The translations under genes were made by a program, and so were the position numbers. The notes below the pieces were generated by a model that saw nothing but the letters and a program-made list of their open reading frames with translations, had not been told where the DNA came from and made no database searches. A stretch of 41,031 nucleotides of DNA, taken from NCBI RefSeq assembly GCF_001263355.1, contig NZ_LGYO01000041.1:1-41031 (forward strand), read 5' to 3'. This DNA is from Acetobacterium bakii (GTDB taxonomy: Bacteria; Bacillota; Clostridia; Eubacteriales; Eubacteriaceae). Shown in pieces: positions 7,750 to 15,532 of the stretch. Positions within the stretch are counted from its first letter, which is position 1. Each line of letters starts with the position of its first letter.

Positions 7750-8315
7750 TAGCAGTCTCCCTCATGGCCCCAGCGGGTAAACAAATTATGGGGAATCCTC
7801 AGCATATCAAAGACCTTGCCCACGCTCTGGTTGATCAGATCATCAATGGATTGGGGTTTATGGTAAAAGCCCGGCATCGGCGGCAGAATAATTCCGCCGG
7901 CTTCGGTTACTGCGGTCATGTTCCGCAAATGAATCAGGGTTAACGGGGTTTCCCGAACCATCAGAATCAATGGTTTCCGCTCCTTCAAGGCGACATCTCC
8001 AATCCGGACGATCAGGTTATCACTAAACCCATTGGCGATGCCGGCCAGGGTTTTCATGCTGCAGGGTGCAATCACCGTGGCGTCAATGCCGTAGGAGCCG
8101 CTGGAAACCGCGGCGGCCATATCTTTGCAGTCATAGACGCAGTCGGCTAGGGACAGTACATATTCTTCGGGATAACTGGTTTCCAGGCCAATGGTTTTGC
8201 TTCCCCATTCACTGAGGATCAGCGAGACATGGTGTTCGGTATGCCTTAAAGCTTCCAGCAGCCGGATGCCGTAAACAACACCGGAGGCGCCGGTAATTCC
8301 CACTGCAATTTTCAT
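7749..8315 (-). CDS. ubiX: UbiX-type flavin prenyltransferase
   Basis: A 188-residue flavoprotein. It starts MKIAVGITGASGVVYGIRLL, the FMN-binding glycine-rich loop. APCSMKTLAGIANGFSDNLI and MVRETPLTLIHLRNM carry the prenyl-phosphate binding site and REAPL-like motif; ILPPMPGFYHKP closes the domain. It joins dimethylallyl phosphate to reduced FMN to give prenylated FMN, the cofactor of UbiD enzymes. It overlaps the hyuB stop by 4 bases (ATGA) and the lpdD start by 1 base, so hyuB-ubiX-lpdD are coupled. Confidence 0.93.
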   Translation of the reverse strand: MKIAVGITGASGVVYGIRLLEALRHTEHHVSLILSEWGSKTIGLETSYPEEYVLSLADCVYDCKDMAAAVSSGSYGIDATVIAPCSMKTLAGIANGFSDNLIVRIGDVALKERKPLILMVRETPLTLIHLRNMTAVTEAGGIILPPMPGFYHKPQSIDDLINQSVGKVFDMLRIPHNLFTRWGHEGDC

Positions 8316-10042
8316 GAATTATTTCTCCGTTTTTCTGTTTTTTCAAAATCGATACCGGCTTCACTGATGATAACACCGTAGACATTCTCCGCGGTTGCCA
8401 GTGAAATAATCTCATCCTGTACATCGTCATAGACTTTTTGGAGTGGGCGTTTCATGGGATCGCCCCAGCCCCCGCCACTGCTGGTGTTTAGATAAATCCG
8501 ATCCCCTTTCACGGCGTGCCGAGGTGCTTCCTTGCTTTCCATGATGATGTTTTCGCCGTCATGAACGAAGATGCTGCGGTTCAGGCTGCCCTGCTGACCG
8601 CCCCGGAGTCCGTAGGGAGCAAATTTAATGCCGTCTCCAAAATTAACCACATCGCCCTTATCAGCGGTGATTTCAAAGGCGAATTTCATACCGCAGCCGC
8701 CCCGATACTCGCCGGCGCCGGCAGTATCGCCATCCATCTCATGATGCAGGGTAAGATGGGGGTACTGGACCTCGTTGGACTCGATGTTGGGCGCCTTGAC
8801 CCCGCCGAAATTCGATAGCGTTGCAATATAGGGCTTGCCGTCGTGGCCTTTCATGGCGCCGCCGCTGCCCAATGAGCAGAAGGAAAAGCCCACGTAGTAG
8901 CGGCCATTGCGGGGATCCACGCCGTAAAAGGAAGGTCCCAGATAGCGATGGTAGCCAGCGGATACCCGGCCCGTCTGGGCCTGATCCAGGGCTTTGAAAA
9001 TTGTGCCGATAATCTCGCTGGCCGGGGTCAGGGTGCAGAGGGTCATCGGCGCCGGGAGATTGGGATTAACTAGGGAACCCACCGGTAGATTGACCTCGAT
9101 GCAACGGAAGGCGCCACTGTTTCGGGGGATGTCTTTACCCAGAAACCACAGCGCGGCAATGCCGGCAGCACAGGTGGCTGTCACCACCGAGGTGTTGATA
9201 AAGCCTTTAACCTGGGCATCGGTGCCGGCAAAATCCACCAGCATCCGATTGCCGGCGATGGTGACCGCCACCGCGATTTTGACCGGCTCGGTCTGAAAAC
9301 CGTCATCATCAATATAATCAACGGCGCTGTAGGTGCCGTCGGGAATTGCTTCAATGCGCTGGCGGGTCAGGGTTTCGGTCTGAATCAGCGATTCTGTCAC
9401 GGCTTTCTTCACGGTGGCCACGGAATAGGTGCTTAGCATATCCTTGATCCGTCGGGATGCCAGTCGGTTGGAACCGATCTGGGCCAGAAAATCGCTGGTG
9501 AGCATATCCGGATTTCGGGTATTCAGTCGGATCAGCTCCAGCACGTCCATGATCATTTCGTTGTTTTTCATCAGTCGGGTCGGCGGAATCCGCAGCCCTT
9601 CCTGAAAGATCTCGGTCGCCTTGGGGTTGTAGCTTCCGGCGGTGGAACCGCCGATGTCGCCGTGATGGGCCCGACTCACACAGAAGAACAGCAGCTCATC
9701 CTCGTAAAACACTGGGGTAATGATGCCGATATCCGGTAGATGGTTACCGCCGTCATAGGGATCGTTGATGATAAACACATCGCCATCCGTAATGGCCGTG
9801 CCGAATTTTCGCAGCACCGATTTCACGCTGAAGGATCCGGCGGTGGCCAGAATCGGGATTCCGCTGAGCTGGGAGACCAGCTCCCCTGCCTCGTCGCAGA
9901 TACAGCAGGCGAAATCGCAGGCTTCGGCGAAAATTGGTGAATGGGCGGAGTGCTCCAGAGCGATGCCCATTTCACTGGTGATGCTGTCCAGACGGTTCAT
10001 AATAACCGTCCGGTTAATGATATCGTCAGTTCGCCTATTCAT
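8312..10042 (-). CDS. hyuB: Hydantoinase B / acetone carboxylase-type beta subunit
   Basis: A 576-residue HyuB-family protein. Recognisable stretches are NRTVIMNRLDSITSEMG, EHSAHSPIFAEACDFACCI, the conserved DVFIINDPYDGGNHLPD motif, DIGGSTAGSYNP, and the C-terminal GGGWGDP. The start at 10042 was chosen because AAAGGAGG lies 7 bases upstream and the ATG overlaps the hyuA stop; longer in-frame starts lie inside hyuA. With HyuA it forms an ATP-dependent enzyme of the hydantoinase, oxoprolinase, acetone or acetophenone carboxylase superfamily. The substrate cannot be read from sequence. Confidence 0.9.
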   Translation of the reverse strand: MNRRTDDIINRTVIMNRLDSITSEMGIALEHSAHSPIFAEACDFACCICDEAGELVSQLSGIPILATAGSFSVKSVLRKFGTAITDGDVFIINDPYDGGNHLPDIGIITPVFYEDELLFFCVSRAHHGDIGGSTAGSYNPKATEIFQEGLRIPPTRLMKNNEMIMDVLELIRLNTRNPDMLTSDFLAQIGSNRLASRRIKDMLSTYSVATVKKAVTESLIQTETLTRQRIEAIPDGTYSAVDYIDDDGFQTEPVKIAVAVTIAGNRMLVDFAGTDAQVKGFINTSVVTATCAAGIAALWFLGKDIPRNSGAFRCIEVNLPVGSLVNPNLPAPMTLCTLTPASEIIGTIFKALDQAQTGRVSAGYHRYLGPSFYGVDPRNGRYYVGFSFCSLGSGGAMKGHDGKPYIATLSNFGGVKAPNIESNEVQYPHLTLHHEMDGDTAGAGEYRGGCGMKFAFEITADKGDVVNFGDGIKFAPYGLRGGQQGSLNRSIFVHDGENIIMESKEAPRHAVKGDRIYLNTSSGGGWGDPMKRPLQKVYDDVQDEIISLATAENVYGVIISEAGIDFEKTEKRRNNS

Positions 10043-12101
10043 GGGTCGCCTCCTTTCTGAGCGCGAAGATGCCTTCGTCCTCCTGAATACAGAAAAAGCC
10101 GTTGGGAACAATCAAAGTAGTGTAGGCAAAATCAATAAGGGCCGGACCGTTTATACGTTTTGTTATATCGCCCTCTCGATAAACCGGCACCGTGATTTCG
10201 CCCTGGCTGTTAAAGACTTCGCCGGCAACTGTTTTTGCGGTCACACCGCTGATTTCCTGTGACGTCGGGAATAATATATTCTCCTGATTCAGTTCTGAAC
10301 AGGCCAGATGCAGATCGATGATTTCCCAATCCTTAGCTTCGGCATATTCATAGATGGCTTCATGGGTTTTAAAGAAGGCCTGCTCCACCTCCGCCACACT
10401 TTCAGTCGTAAATTCGCCCTGGGTCCAGGGCACAGAGATTTCGTGGTGTTGGCTGACATAGCGCATTTCGAGGATCAGATCAAAGCGCTGAAGGCTTTTC
10501 GCTACCCCGAGCCGGGTCAATTGGGCTTCCCCTTCAGCCTTCATGGCTGCAACCATGGCATTTAGCCGGGTCGCATCCCACTGTCTTTTTTCCATCAGGA
10601 TACTTTGGTTAATGTCATAGCGGCAGGTGGCTCCCAGCATTCCCCAGGAACAGAATACCGGACCCTGCACCGGTATCAGTGCTTCCGGCATCTGCAGTGA
10701 TTCCATAATCTTGGCTGCAAACAGACCAAAGGCGCCGCCGGCACTGATGAGGCTGTAAATCCGGGGATCGTTCCCCTTCTGGGTCGTCACCAGCCGCATG
10801 GCATCGGCCATCATTTCCGCGGTGATGCTGTAAATAATCCGGGCAGCATCCTTAACTGTGAGATTTAGAGGGTCCGCCACCTTTTCTTTAATGGCCTTAA
10901 CCGCCTGATCCATTGACAGGGGCAGCTTGCCGCCCAGGAAATTGTCGCCGTTGATCAGTCCCAGCACCAGCAGGGCATCGGTAACCGTGGGGTTCTCCCC
11001 GCCCTGATCGTAGCAGGCCGGACCGGGAATCGAACCGGCTGAGTCCGGGCCGATCAGCACCCGTCCGCCGGCTTCCACATGGGCAATGCTGCCGCCTCCG
11101 GCACCGATGGAGCGGATATCGATCATCGGAATGCTCAGCGGATAACCGTCCAGTTCGGTTTGGGGCACCAATTGATTGACACCGCCGCTGACCACATGGA
11201 GGTCAAAGCTGGTTCCGCCCATATCCGCCAGCACCGTGTGGGTTTTACCCAGATATTTGCCTAATGATTCATTGCCAACGGCGCCGCCGGCGGGACCGGA
11301 TAACAGGGTTTGAACCCCAAAGCTTTCCATGGCATCCGAATCGCTGAGGCCGCCGCTGTTTTTCATAATATGGACCGGCTTATCCCAGCCAAAAGCGGCC
11401 AGTTCTTTTTTCACGTTTTTCATATAATCCGCCAGCACCGGGGTGCAATATGCATTGATCACCGTGGTAGTGGTGCGCTCGTACTCCCGGATTCGGGGCG
11501 ATACTTCCGCTGAAAGAGACACAAACACATGAGGCAGTTCTTCTCGAATAATTTCAGCGGTCCGCTTTTCATGGTTCGGATTGAGAAATGAAAACAGATA
11601 ACAAACCGCAATGGCTTCAACATCAGCTTCCCGACATTTCTGACAAGCGGCCCGAACGGATGCTTCGTTAAGGGGTTTGATCACATGGCCTATATAGTCC
11701 ATCCGCTGATCGATACCCAATCGCAAACGCCGGGGCACCAGGACCATGGGGTTTTCTATGGCCAGATCCCATTGATTGGCTAACTGCGCCCGCCGGATTT
11801 CCAATGCGTCCCGAAATCCTTCGGTGGTGAATAAGGCCGTTTTAACCCCTTTTTTCTCCAGCAGCGCATTCAGTGCCAGGGTGGTTCCCAGGGAAATCTT
11901 TTCGGTCTGATCCAGTAACTTTTCCAGATCTGTTCCCCAGACCGCCGCCAGTTCTTTCAGTCCCTCCAGAATGCCCTGGGCCGGATACTCATGATTGGTA
12001 GGATTTTTCAGGGCAATCCGATGTTCTGCCTGCTCCCCGAAACAGCCCACCGATGTATAATCGGTAAAGGTGCCGCCGGTGTCAATTGCAATTTTTATCA
12101 T
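10035..12101 (-). CDS. hyuA: Hydantoinase A / oxoprolinase-type alpha subunit
   Basis: A 688-residue HyuA-family protein with an ASKHA-like ATP-binding core. IAIDTGGTFTD (residues 4-14) is phosphate loop 1, DMGGTSFDL (about 292) is loop 2, and SIGAGGGSIAHVE (about 331) is the adenosine region. LSGPAGGAVGNESLG and TDALLVLGLINGDNFLGG are also typical. In the superfamily this subunit uses ATP to phosphorylate a carbonyl or amide oxygen so that the partner can act. A GAAGGCGGA ribosome site precedes the ATG. It is coupled to hyuB by overlap; about 300 bases holding a palindromic element separate it from ubiD. Confidence 0.92.
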   Translation of the reverse strand: MIKIAIDTGGTFTDYTSVGCFGEQAEHRIALKNPTNHEYPAQGILEGLKELAAVWGTDLEKLLDQTEKISLGTTLALNALLEKKGVKTALFTTEGFRDALEIRRAQLANQWDLAIENPMVLVPRRLRLGIDQRMDYIGHVIKPLNEASVRAACQKCREADVEAIAVCYLFSFLNPNHEKRTAEIIREELPHVFVSLSAEVSPRIREYERTTTTVINAYCTPVLADYMKNVKKELAAFGWDKPVHIMKNSGGLSDSDAMESFGVQTLLSGPAGGAVGNESLGKYLGKTHTVLADMGGTSFDLHVVSGGVNQLVPQTELDGYPLSIPMIDIRSIGAGGGSIAHVEAGGRVLIGPDSAGSIPGPACYDQGGENPTVTDALLVLGLINGDNFLGGKLPLSMDQAVKAIKEKVADPLNLTVKDAARIIYSITAEMMADAMRLVTTQKGNDPRIYSLISAGGAFGLFAAKIMESLQMPEALIPVQGPVFCSWGMLGATCRYDINQSILMEKRQWDATRLNAMVAAMKAEGEAQLTRLGVAKSLQRFDLILEMRYVSQHHEISVPWTQGEFTTESVAEVEQAFFKTHEAIYEYAEAKDWEIIDLHLACSELNQENILFPTSQEISGVTAKTVAGEVFNSQGEITVPVYREGDITKRINGPALIDFAYTTLIVPNGFFCIQEDEGIFALRKEATHE

Positions 12102-12146
12102 ATTTCCGCCTTCTTTATATCTATTTCAATTTTAAAACATATGTAA

Positions 12147-12379
12147 GTCGAAGCGACAATAGTGGTACATCATTGTAAAAAATTTGAATAAACCAGTATC
12201 GAGAATTGTTACATCATGTTGTATGCCTCAAGGCGAACAGTTGCAGATCAGTACTTGATGATTTGACATCACTTATTTGCAACTGTACGAATTGCGCGCA
12301 TACAACAGATTAACAATTGCTCGGTACGGTGGTTGGATGACAACCAATTATTGTAAACATAAATGATTGTCGCTTCGAC
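12147..12379. repeat. Nested palindromic element between ubiD and hyuA
   Basis: This nearly fills the 297-base gap. Outer arms GTCGAAGCGACAAT (12147-12160) and ATTGTCGCTTCGAC (12366-12379) are perfect. Inside are AATTGTTA (12204-12211)/TAACAATT (12311-12318), GTTGTATGC (12218-12226)/GCATACAAC (12298-12306) and CAGTTGCA (12238-12245)/TGCAACTG (12278-12285), all centred together. A small GGTTG/CAACC hairpin lies at 12331-12345. The core is shared with 13863-13957 on the other side of ubiD. It could be a MITE-like insertion or a long structured leader of hyuA. Confidence 0.8.
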
Positions 12380-12398
12380 GATTCATGCATAGAACCTT

Positions 12399-13760
12399 CT
12401 ATTTTACGTACTTAAACAGTCGCTTGATATCTTCAATGACATTTTCGTCAATTTCGATTTTGGGTGAGTAACCGCTAAGGGGTTTGGTGGCGTCGATGCC
12501 CATTTTGGCTGTGAGGCCATCGTCGCCGGTGGAAGGATCCAGGGTTTCTCCCATCATATTCGGGAAGATCATGACGCCCTTATCAGCCTGAAGCCGGGTG
12601 GCCATGGCCCACAGCACTTCCTGTTCGTTGAACACGTCCACATCCTCATCCACCACAATCACCATTTTGATGTGATGATCCATGCCCAAGGCGGTTAAAA
12701 TAACCTGTTGCGCCTGGCCTTCGGCGGTTTTCTTCATGGACACATAGCAGTGAAAAATCCCGCAGGAGGACAAAGGCGAATGAACTGCTTTGATGTTTGG
12801 CAGATTCTGTTTCAAAAACTTGGTAATGTCCCCTTCCCGCTGGATCGACACAATGGTGATGTGTTCGCTGCTCATGGCCGGTGTAATATCGTGGAAAATA
12901 GGTTTTTCCCGGTAACGGATGGCATTGACCTGAAAGACATTTTCGGTGCTGCGGAAGCAGGCGTAATTGGTGTATTCAGCAAAGGGACCTTCGGGTTCCC
13001 GGACATTACAGAGCACTTCCCCTTCCAGAACAATTTCCGAATAGGTAGGCACATTGAGGTCCATGGTGGCACAGGGCGATACTTCCAGGGGTTCCCCGAA
13101 TAATCCACCGATGGCGCCGTATTTTCCCAGATGATAGGGAATCGAAGCCTGAGAACCCAAGGCAATATTGGGATGAACGCCAATACAGATGGCGGCTTTC
13201 ATATTTTCGCCCCGTTCTTCACTCTTTCTGAAAAATTCCCACATCCGCTGACGAGAATGGAAAGAAATTCCCAGCTTGTTTTTGCCCTTCAGCTGCAGCC
13301 GATGAAAACCAAGCGTTTCACAGCCGGTTTCCGGATCTTTGGCCACGGTCAGGCCGGAGGTAATGTAAGGACCGGCATCAATGGGAAAATGGGTAATAAT
13401 CGGAAGCAGGGTTAAATCTACATCATCGCCGGTAATCAAATGAGCATCACAGGGCGGATTTTCCACAAGCTTGACATCATCAAAACGATTTTTAATCCGT
13501 TCGGCAAACTCAAACGACAGATCTTCGGTTTTGACGCCCATGGCTTTGGCAAACCGGTCCTTGGAGCCCAGAATATTGGTCACCACCGGAATATCGCCGC
13601 CGTCGACCTGATCAAACCACATCACCGGATATTTCCGCTGCTTTTCCAGCTCCATCATCAGGGTGCTGATTTCATATTCCCGCTTGACGGGTTCCGTTAC
13701 ATGGCAGATTTCACCATCTTTATCCAATTGTTCTAAAAATACACGTAAATCCTGGCTCAT
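12399..13760 (-). CDS. ubiD: UbiD-family prFMN-dependent (de)carboxylase
   Basis: A 453-residue UbiD protein of usual length. Conserved segments run in order: ITHFPIDAGPYITSGLTVAK, GFHRLQLKGKNKLGISFHS, ICIGVHPNIALGSQASIP, REPEGPFAEYTNY (about residues 253-265) and HDITPAMSSEH. The two glutamates of EGPFAE have the spacing of the catalytic Glu pair in the Fdc1/UbiD Glu-Arg-Glu network; the HR of GFHRLQ probably gives the arginine. It catalyses reversible decarboxylation of an unsaturated or aromatic acid. AAGGAG precedes the ATG. Genes for cofactor supply (ubiX, lpdD) lie downstream on the same strand. Substrate unknown. Confidence 0.93.
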   Translation of the reverse strand: MSQDLRVFLEQLDKDGEICHVTEPVKREYEISTLMMELEKQRKYPVMWFDQVDGGDIPVVTNILGSKDRFAKAMGVKTEDLSFEFAERIKNRFDDVKLVENPPCDAHLITGDDVDLTLLPIITHFPIDAGPYITSGLTVAKDPETGCETLGFHRLQLKGKNKLGISFHSRQRMWEFFRKSEERGENMKAAICIGVHPNIALGSQASIPYHLGKYGAIGGLFGEPLEVSPCATMDLNVPTYSEIVLEGEVLCNVREPEGPFAEYTNYACFRSTENVFQVNAIRYREKPIFHDITPAMSSEHITIVSIQREGDITKFLKQNLPNIKAVHSPLSSCGIFHCYVSMKKTAEGQAQQVILTALGMDHHIKMVIVVDEDVDVFNEQEVLWAMATRLQADKGVMIFPNMMGETLDPSTGDDGLTAKMGIDATKPLSGYSPKIEIDENVIEDIKRLFKYVK

Positions 13761-13787
13761 ATTATTGTCTCCTTAATTGTAAATAAA

Positions 13788-13822
13788 CTTTGGTATCCAT
13801 TTTAAAAAAACAGATACCAAAG
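13788..13822. promoter_or_regulatory. Hairpin in the ubiD leader
   Basis: CTTTGGTATC (13788-13797) and GATACCAAAG (13813-13822) form a perfect 10-bp stem around a 15-base A/T loop, 28 bases upstream of the ubiD start. There is no U-tract on the ubiD strand. It could be an operator or an mRNA stability element. Confidence 0.45.
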
Positions 13823-13862
13823 CATTCAATTTTTCTTTATTTAGTTTTATAATATTAAAACT

Positions 13863-13957
13863 GACGATTGTTACATCATGTTGTTTGCATTAGGGCGAAC
13901 AGGCGATAGCCTGTCCGATCCTGCAGCAAACAACAGATTAACAATTGGTCGGTACGG
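13863..13957. repeat. Second copy of the ubiD-flanking palindromic element
   Basis: ATTGTTACATCATGTTGT (from 13867) is identical to the core at 12205-12222, and the right end AACAGATTAACAATTG plus TCGGTACGG also recurs. ATTGTTA (13867-13873) pairs with TAACAAT (13939-13945), GTTGTTTGC (13880-13888) with GCAAACAAC (13926-13934), and ACAGGC with GCCTGT around GATA (13899-13914). The inner stem differs from the other copy but keeps pairing, so the structure rather than the bases is kept. It lies between the ECF S-component gene and ubiD. Confidence 0.8.
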
Positions 13958-13993
13958 GGTACTTCATCAATAGTATTCATAAGCTTATAAGGA

Positions 13994-14551
13994 TTATTTT
14001 ACCATACCTGATTTCAATAATGCATCATAAACTTTTTTTGTGGCGATGGTGGCTAATGGCCAGGTTACTGCTATCAGAATCAGGGTTTCAATGGCAGCCA
14101 CATTGACTGGCAGACCAAGAATGAAAACCAGACCGATTGAAACAATAATGTTCCCTAAAACACAAACCCCTGCCTGAGCCATAATATGATGGGACCATTT
14201 GGTCATGTCATATTTGGCAGCGACGAAGGATACCCAGATGGATGCGATGCCGTTGGCAAAAATAAAGGCGATCCATAATGGCGAATACATAACCGAAATC
14301 ACGGCTTCCACTTCTGCGGCAATGAGACCGCCGGGCTGTTTATAAAGCAGGGTCAAAATGGCTGTAAAAAATGCCCAGACTGTTCCATTAATGAGGTACA
14401 TCCCCATTTTTCCCCATGGCAGCATGTTATCAATCTGGCCGGTAACCTGGCAGGCAATAACAAATACAACCCCCATTACAACTGCACCAATTAAAGATTT
14501 GGTATCGGTTCTAAAAATACTGTTTCTTCCAATTGCTTGTTCTTTTTCCAT
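13994..14551 (-). CDS. ECF transporter S component (substrate-binding membrane subunit)
   Basis: A 185-residue integral membrane protein with about six hydrophobic segments and a basic N-terminus, the size of ECF S components. The stretch KQPGGLIAAEVEAVISVMYSP resembles the S-component loop region of the YkoE group. The ATPase and EcfT genes lie directly upstream on the same strand. AAAGGAG precedes the ATG. It sets the substrate of the importer. Because the run begins with a cobalamin riboswitch, a corrinoid, cobalt-related or benzimidazole-type substrate is the leading guess, but thiamin-precursor transport (YkoE-like) cannot be excluded. Confidence 0.75.
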   Translation of the reverse strand: MEKEQAIGRNSIFRTDTKSLIGAVVMGVVFVIACQVTGQIDNMLPWGKMGMYLINGTVWAFFTAILTLLYKQPGGLIAAEVEAVISVMYSPLWIAFIFANGIASIWVSFVAAKYDMTKWSHHIMAQAGVCVLGNIIVSIGLVFILGLPVNVAAIETLILIAVTWPLATIATKKVYDALLKSGMVK

Positions 14552-14583
14552 TTTATTCTCCTTTGTTTTTTTAATATATTTGA

Positions 14584-14752
14584 TAATTGCGACAGTGCCG
14601 TGAGCTTCGCTGCCAGTTTACACGAAACAATCACAAGCTTGCTTATAGTTGGCGACTGGCCGCGAACCAGAAGAAATTCGCTTTGCGATTTCTTCTGGTT
14701 GTGAAAACTGACATTAAAGCAGCCAATGTTCGATTCTTTTAAATTTCGCAAT
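14584..14752. repeat. Palindromic element between ecfT and the S-component gene
   Basis: This fills most of the 249-base gap. AACCAGAAGAAAT (14665-14677) and ATTTCTTCTGGTT (14688-14700) are a perfect 13-bp stem. CAGTTT (14614-14619) pairs with AAACTG (14705-14710), and ATTGCGA near 14586 with TCGCAAT near 14746, nested around the same centre. Sequence differs from the ubiD-flanking pair. It could be a MITE-like element, or a processing or termination site setting subunit ratios. Confidence 0.65.
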
Positions 14753-14800
14753 GACCTATTTCTAATTTATTTTAATTTTGAACTGACAATTTTACCGCCA

Positions 14801-15532
14801 TTACAAAATAGTTTTAATCACTACCCCGCCGAAGCTCATAATTAGGCAAATAATCATGACGCCTTCTATGGGGTGCAGGTTGATTTTTTTCTGAAAGATC
14901 CGGGATGCATAGCGGCCGTAACCTCGGAGCTCCACCGAAAGTGCGGCATCGTTGGATATCCGCATGGCCCGGTACATCAAGGGTAAAATAGAAGCCGGCA
15001 GATTCCGGAGCTTTTCAACTACTGTATCACAGGGCACGCCTCGGGCGGACTGGCTGTCACAAATGGATTGGTATTCCCCAATCATCACCGGGAAAAACCG
15101 GGCAGTCATGGGCACCAGCATGGCATAGCGGTACGGGATGCCCCAATGAATGAGCATCTGAGCCATGTCCATGGTGTCGGTATGAATGCCGAACTGGAAG
15201 GCACTTAATGAAATGATGCCGATTCTTAAAAAGGCCAGAATGGAGGTTGTGATAAAGCCGCTGTAAATCTCCAGGATTCCCCAAGAATATAGCAGGTCTC
15301 CTTCTCTGCCAAAGATCAGGTTAATGATCAATACCTGGGTGCCGATAATAAGCAGTAGGATTGACAGCAGTTTAAAGGATTTCAGGGTTTTTTCGGAAAG
15401 CAGTTCACTGACGAGGATCAACCCCAGTAAGATGCCGTTGAGAACAATACTTCTCGAAATCAACGCCGTAAAAACCAGAAACAGACACCAGGTCAGTTTG
15501 AGCCTTGGGTCCAGGTCTTTTAGTTTAAACAC
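14801..15532 (-). CDS. ecfT: ECF transporter T component (EcfT)
   Basis: A 243-residue membrane protein. It begins LDPRLKLTWCLFLVFTAL, the usual EcfT first segment, and has several further hydrophobic stretches. The family's cytoplasmic coupling helices with Ala-Arg-Gly signatures appear as SQSARGVPC and ELRGYGRY. EcfT couples ATP hydrolysis by the ATPase to reorientation of the S component. It starts at GTG inside the end of the ATPase gene (13-base overlap) with GAAGGAGG upstream, so the two are translationally coupled. Confidence 0.9.
   Translation of the reverse strand: MFKLKDLDPRLKLTWCLFLVFTALISRSIVLNGILLGLILVSELLSEKTLKSFKLLSILLLIIGTQVLIINLIFGREGDLLYSWGILEIYSGFITTSILAFLRIGIISLSAFQFGIHTDTMDMAQMLIHWGIPYRYAMLVPMTARFFPVMIGEYQSICDSQSARGVPCDTVVEKLRNLPASILPLMYRAMRISNDAALSVELRGYGRYASRIFQKKINLHPIEGVMIICLIMSFGGVVIKTIL

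Noticed and set aside
8516-13736. Long open frames on the plus strand opposite hyuB, hyuA and ubiD
   Set aside because: They lie wholly within strongly supported minus-strand genes, lack ribosome sites and recognisable motifs, and arise from the GC-richer codon use there.
12147-13957. Repeated palindromes around ubiD as a CRISPR array
   Set aside because: Only two copies, separated by a gene, with no regular spacers and no cas genes.
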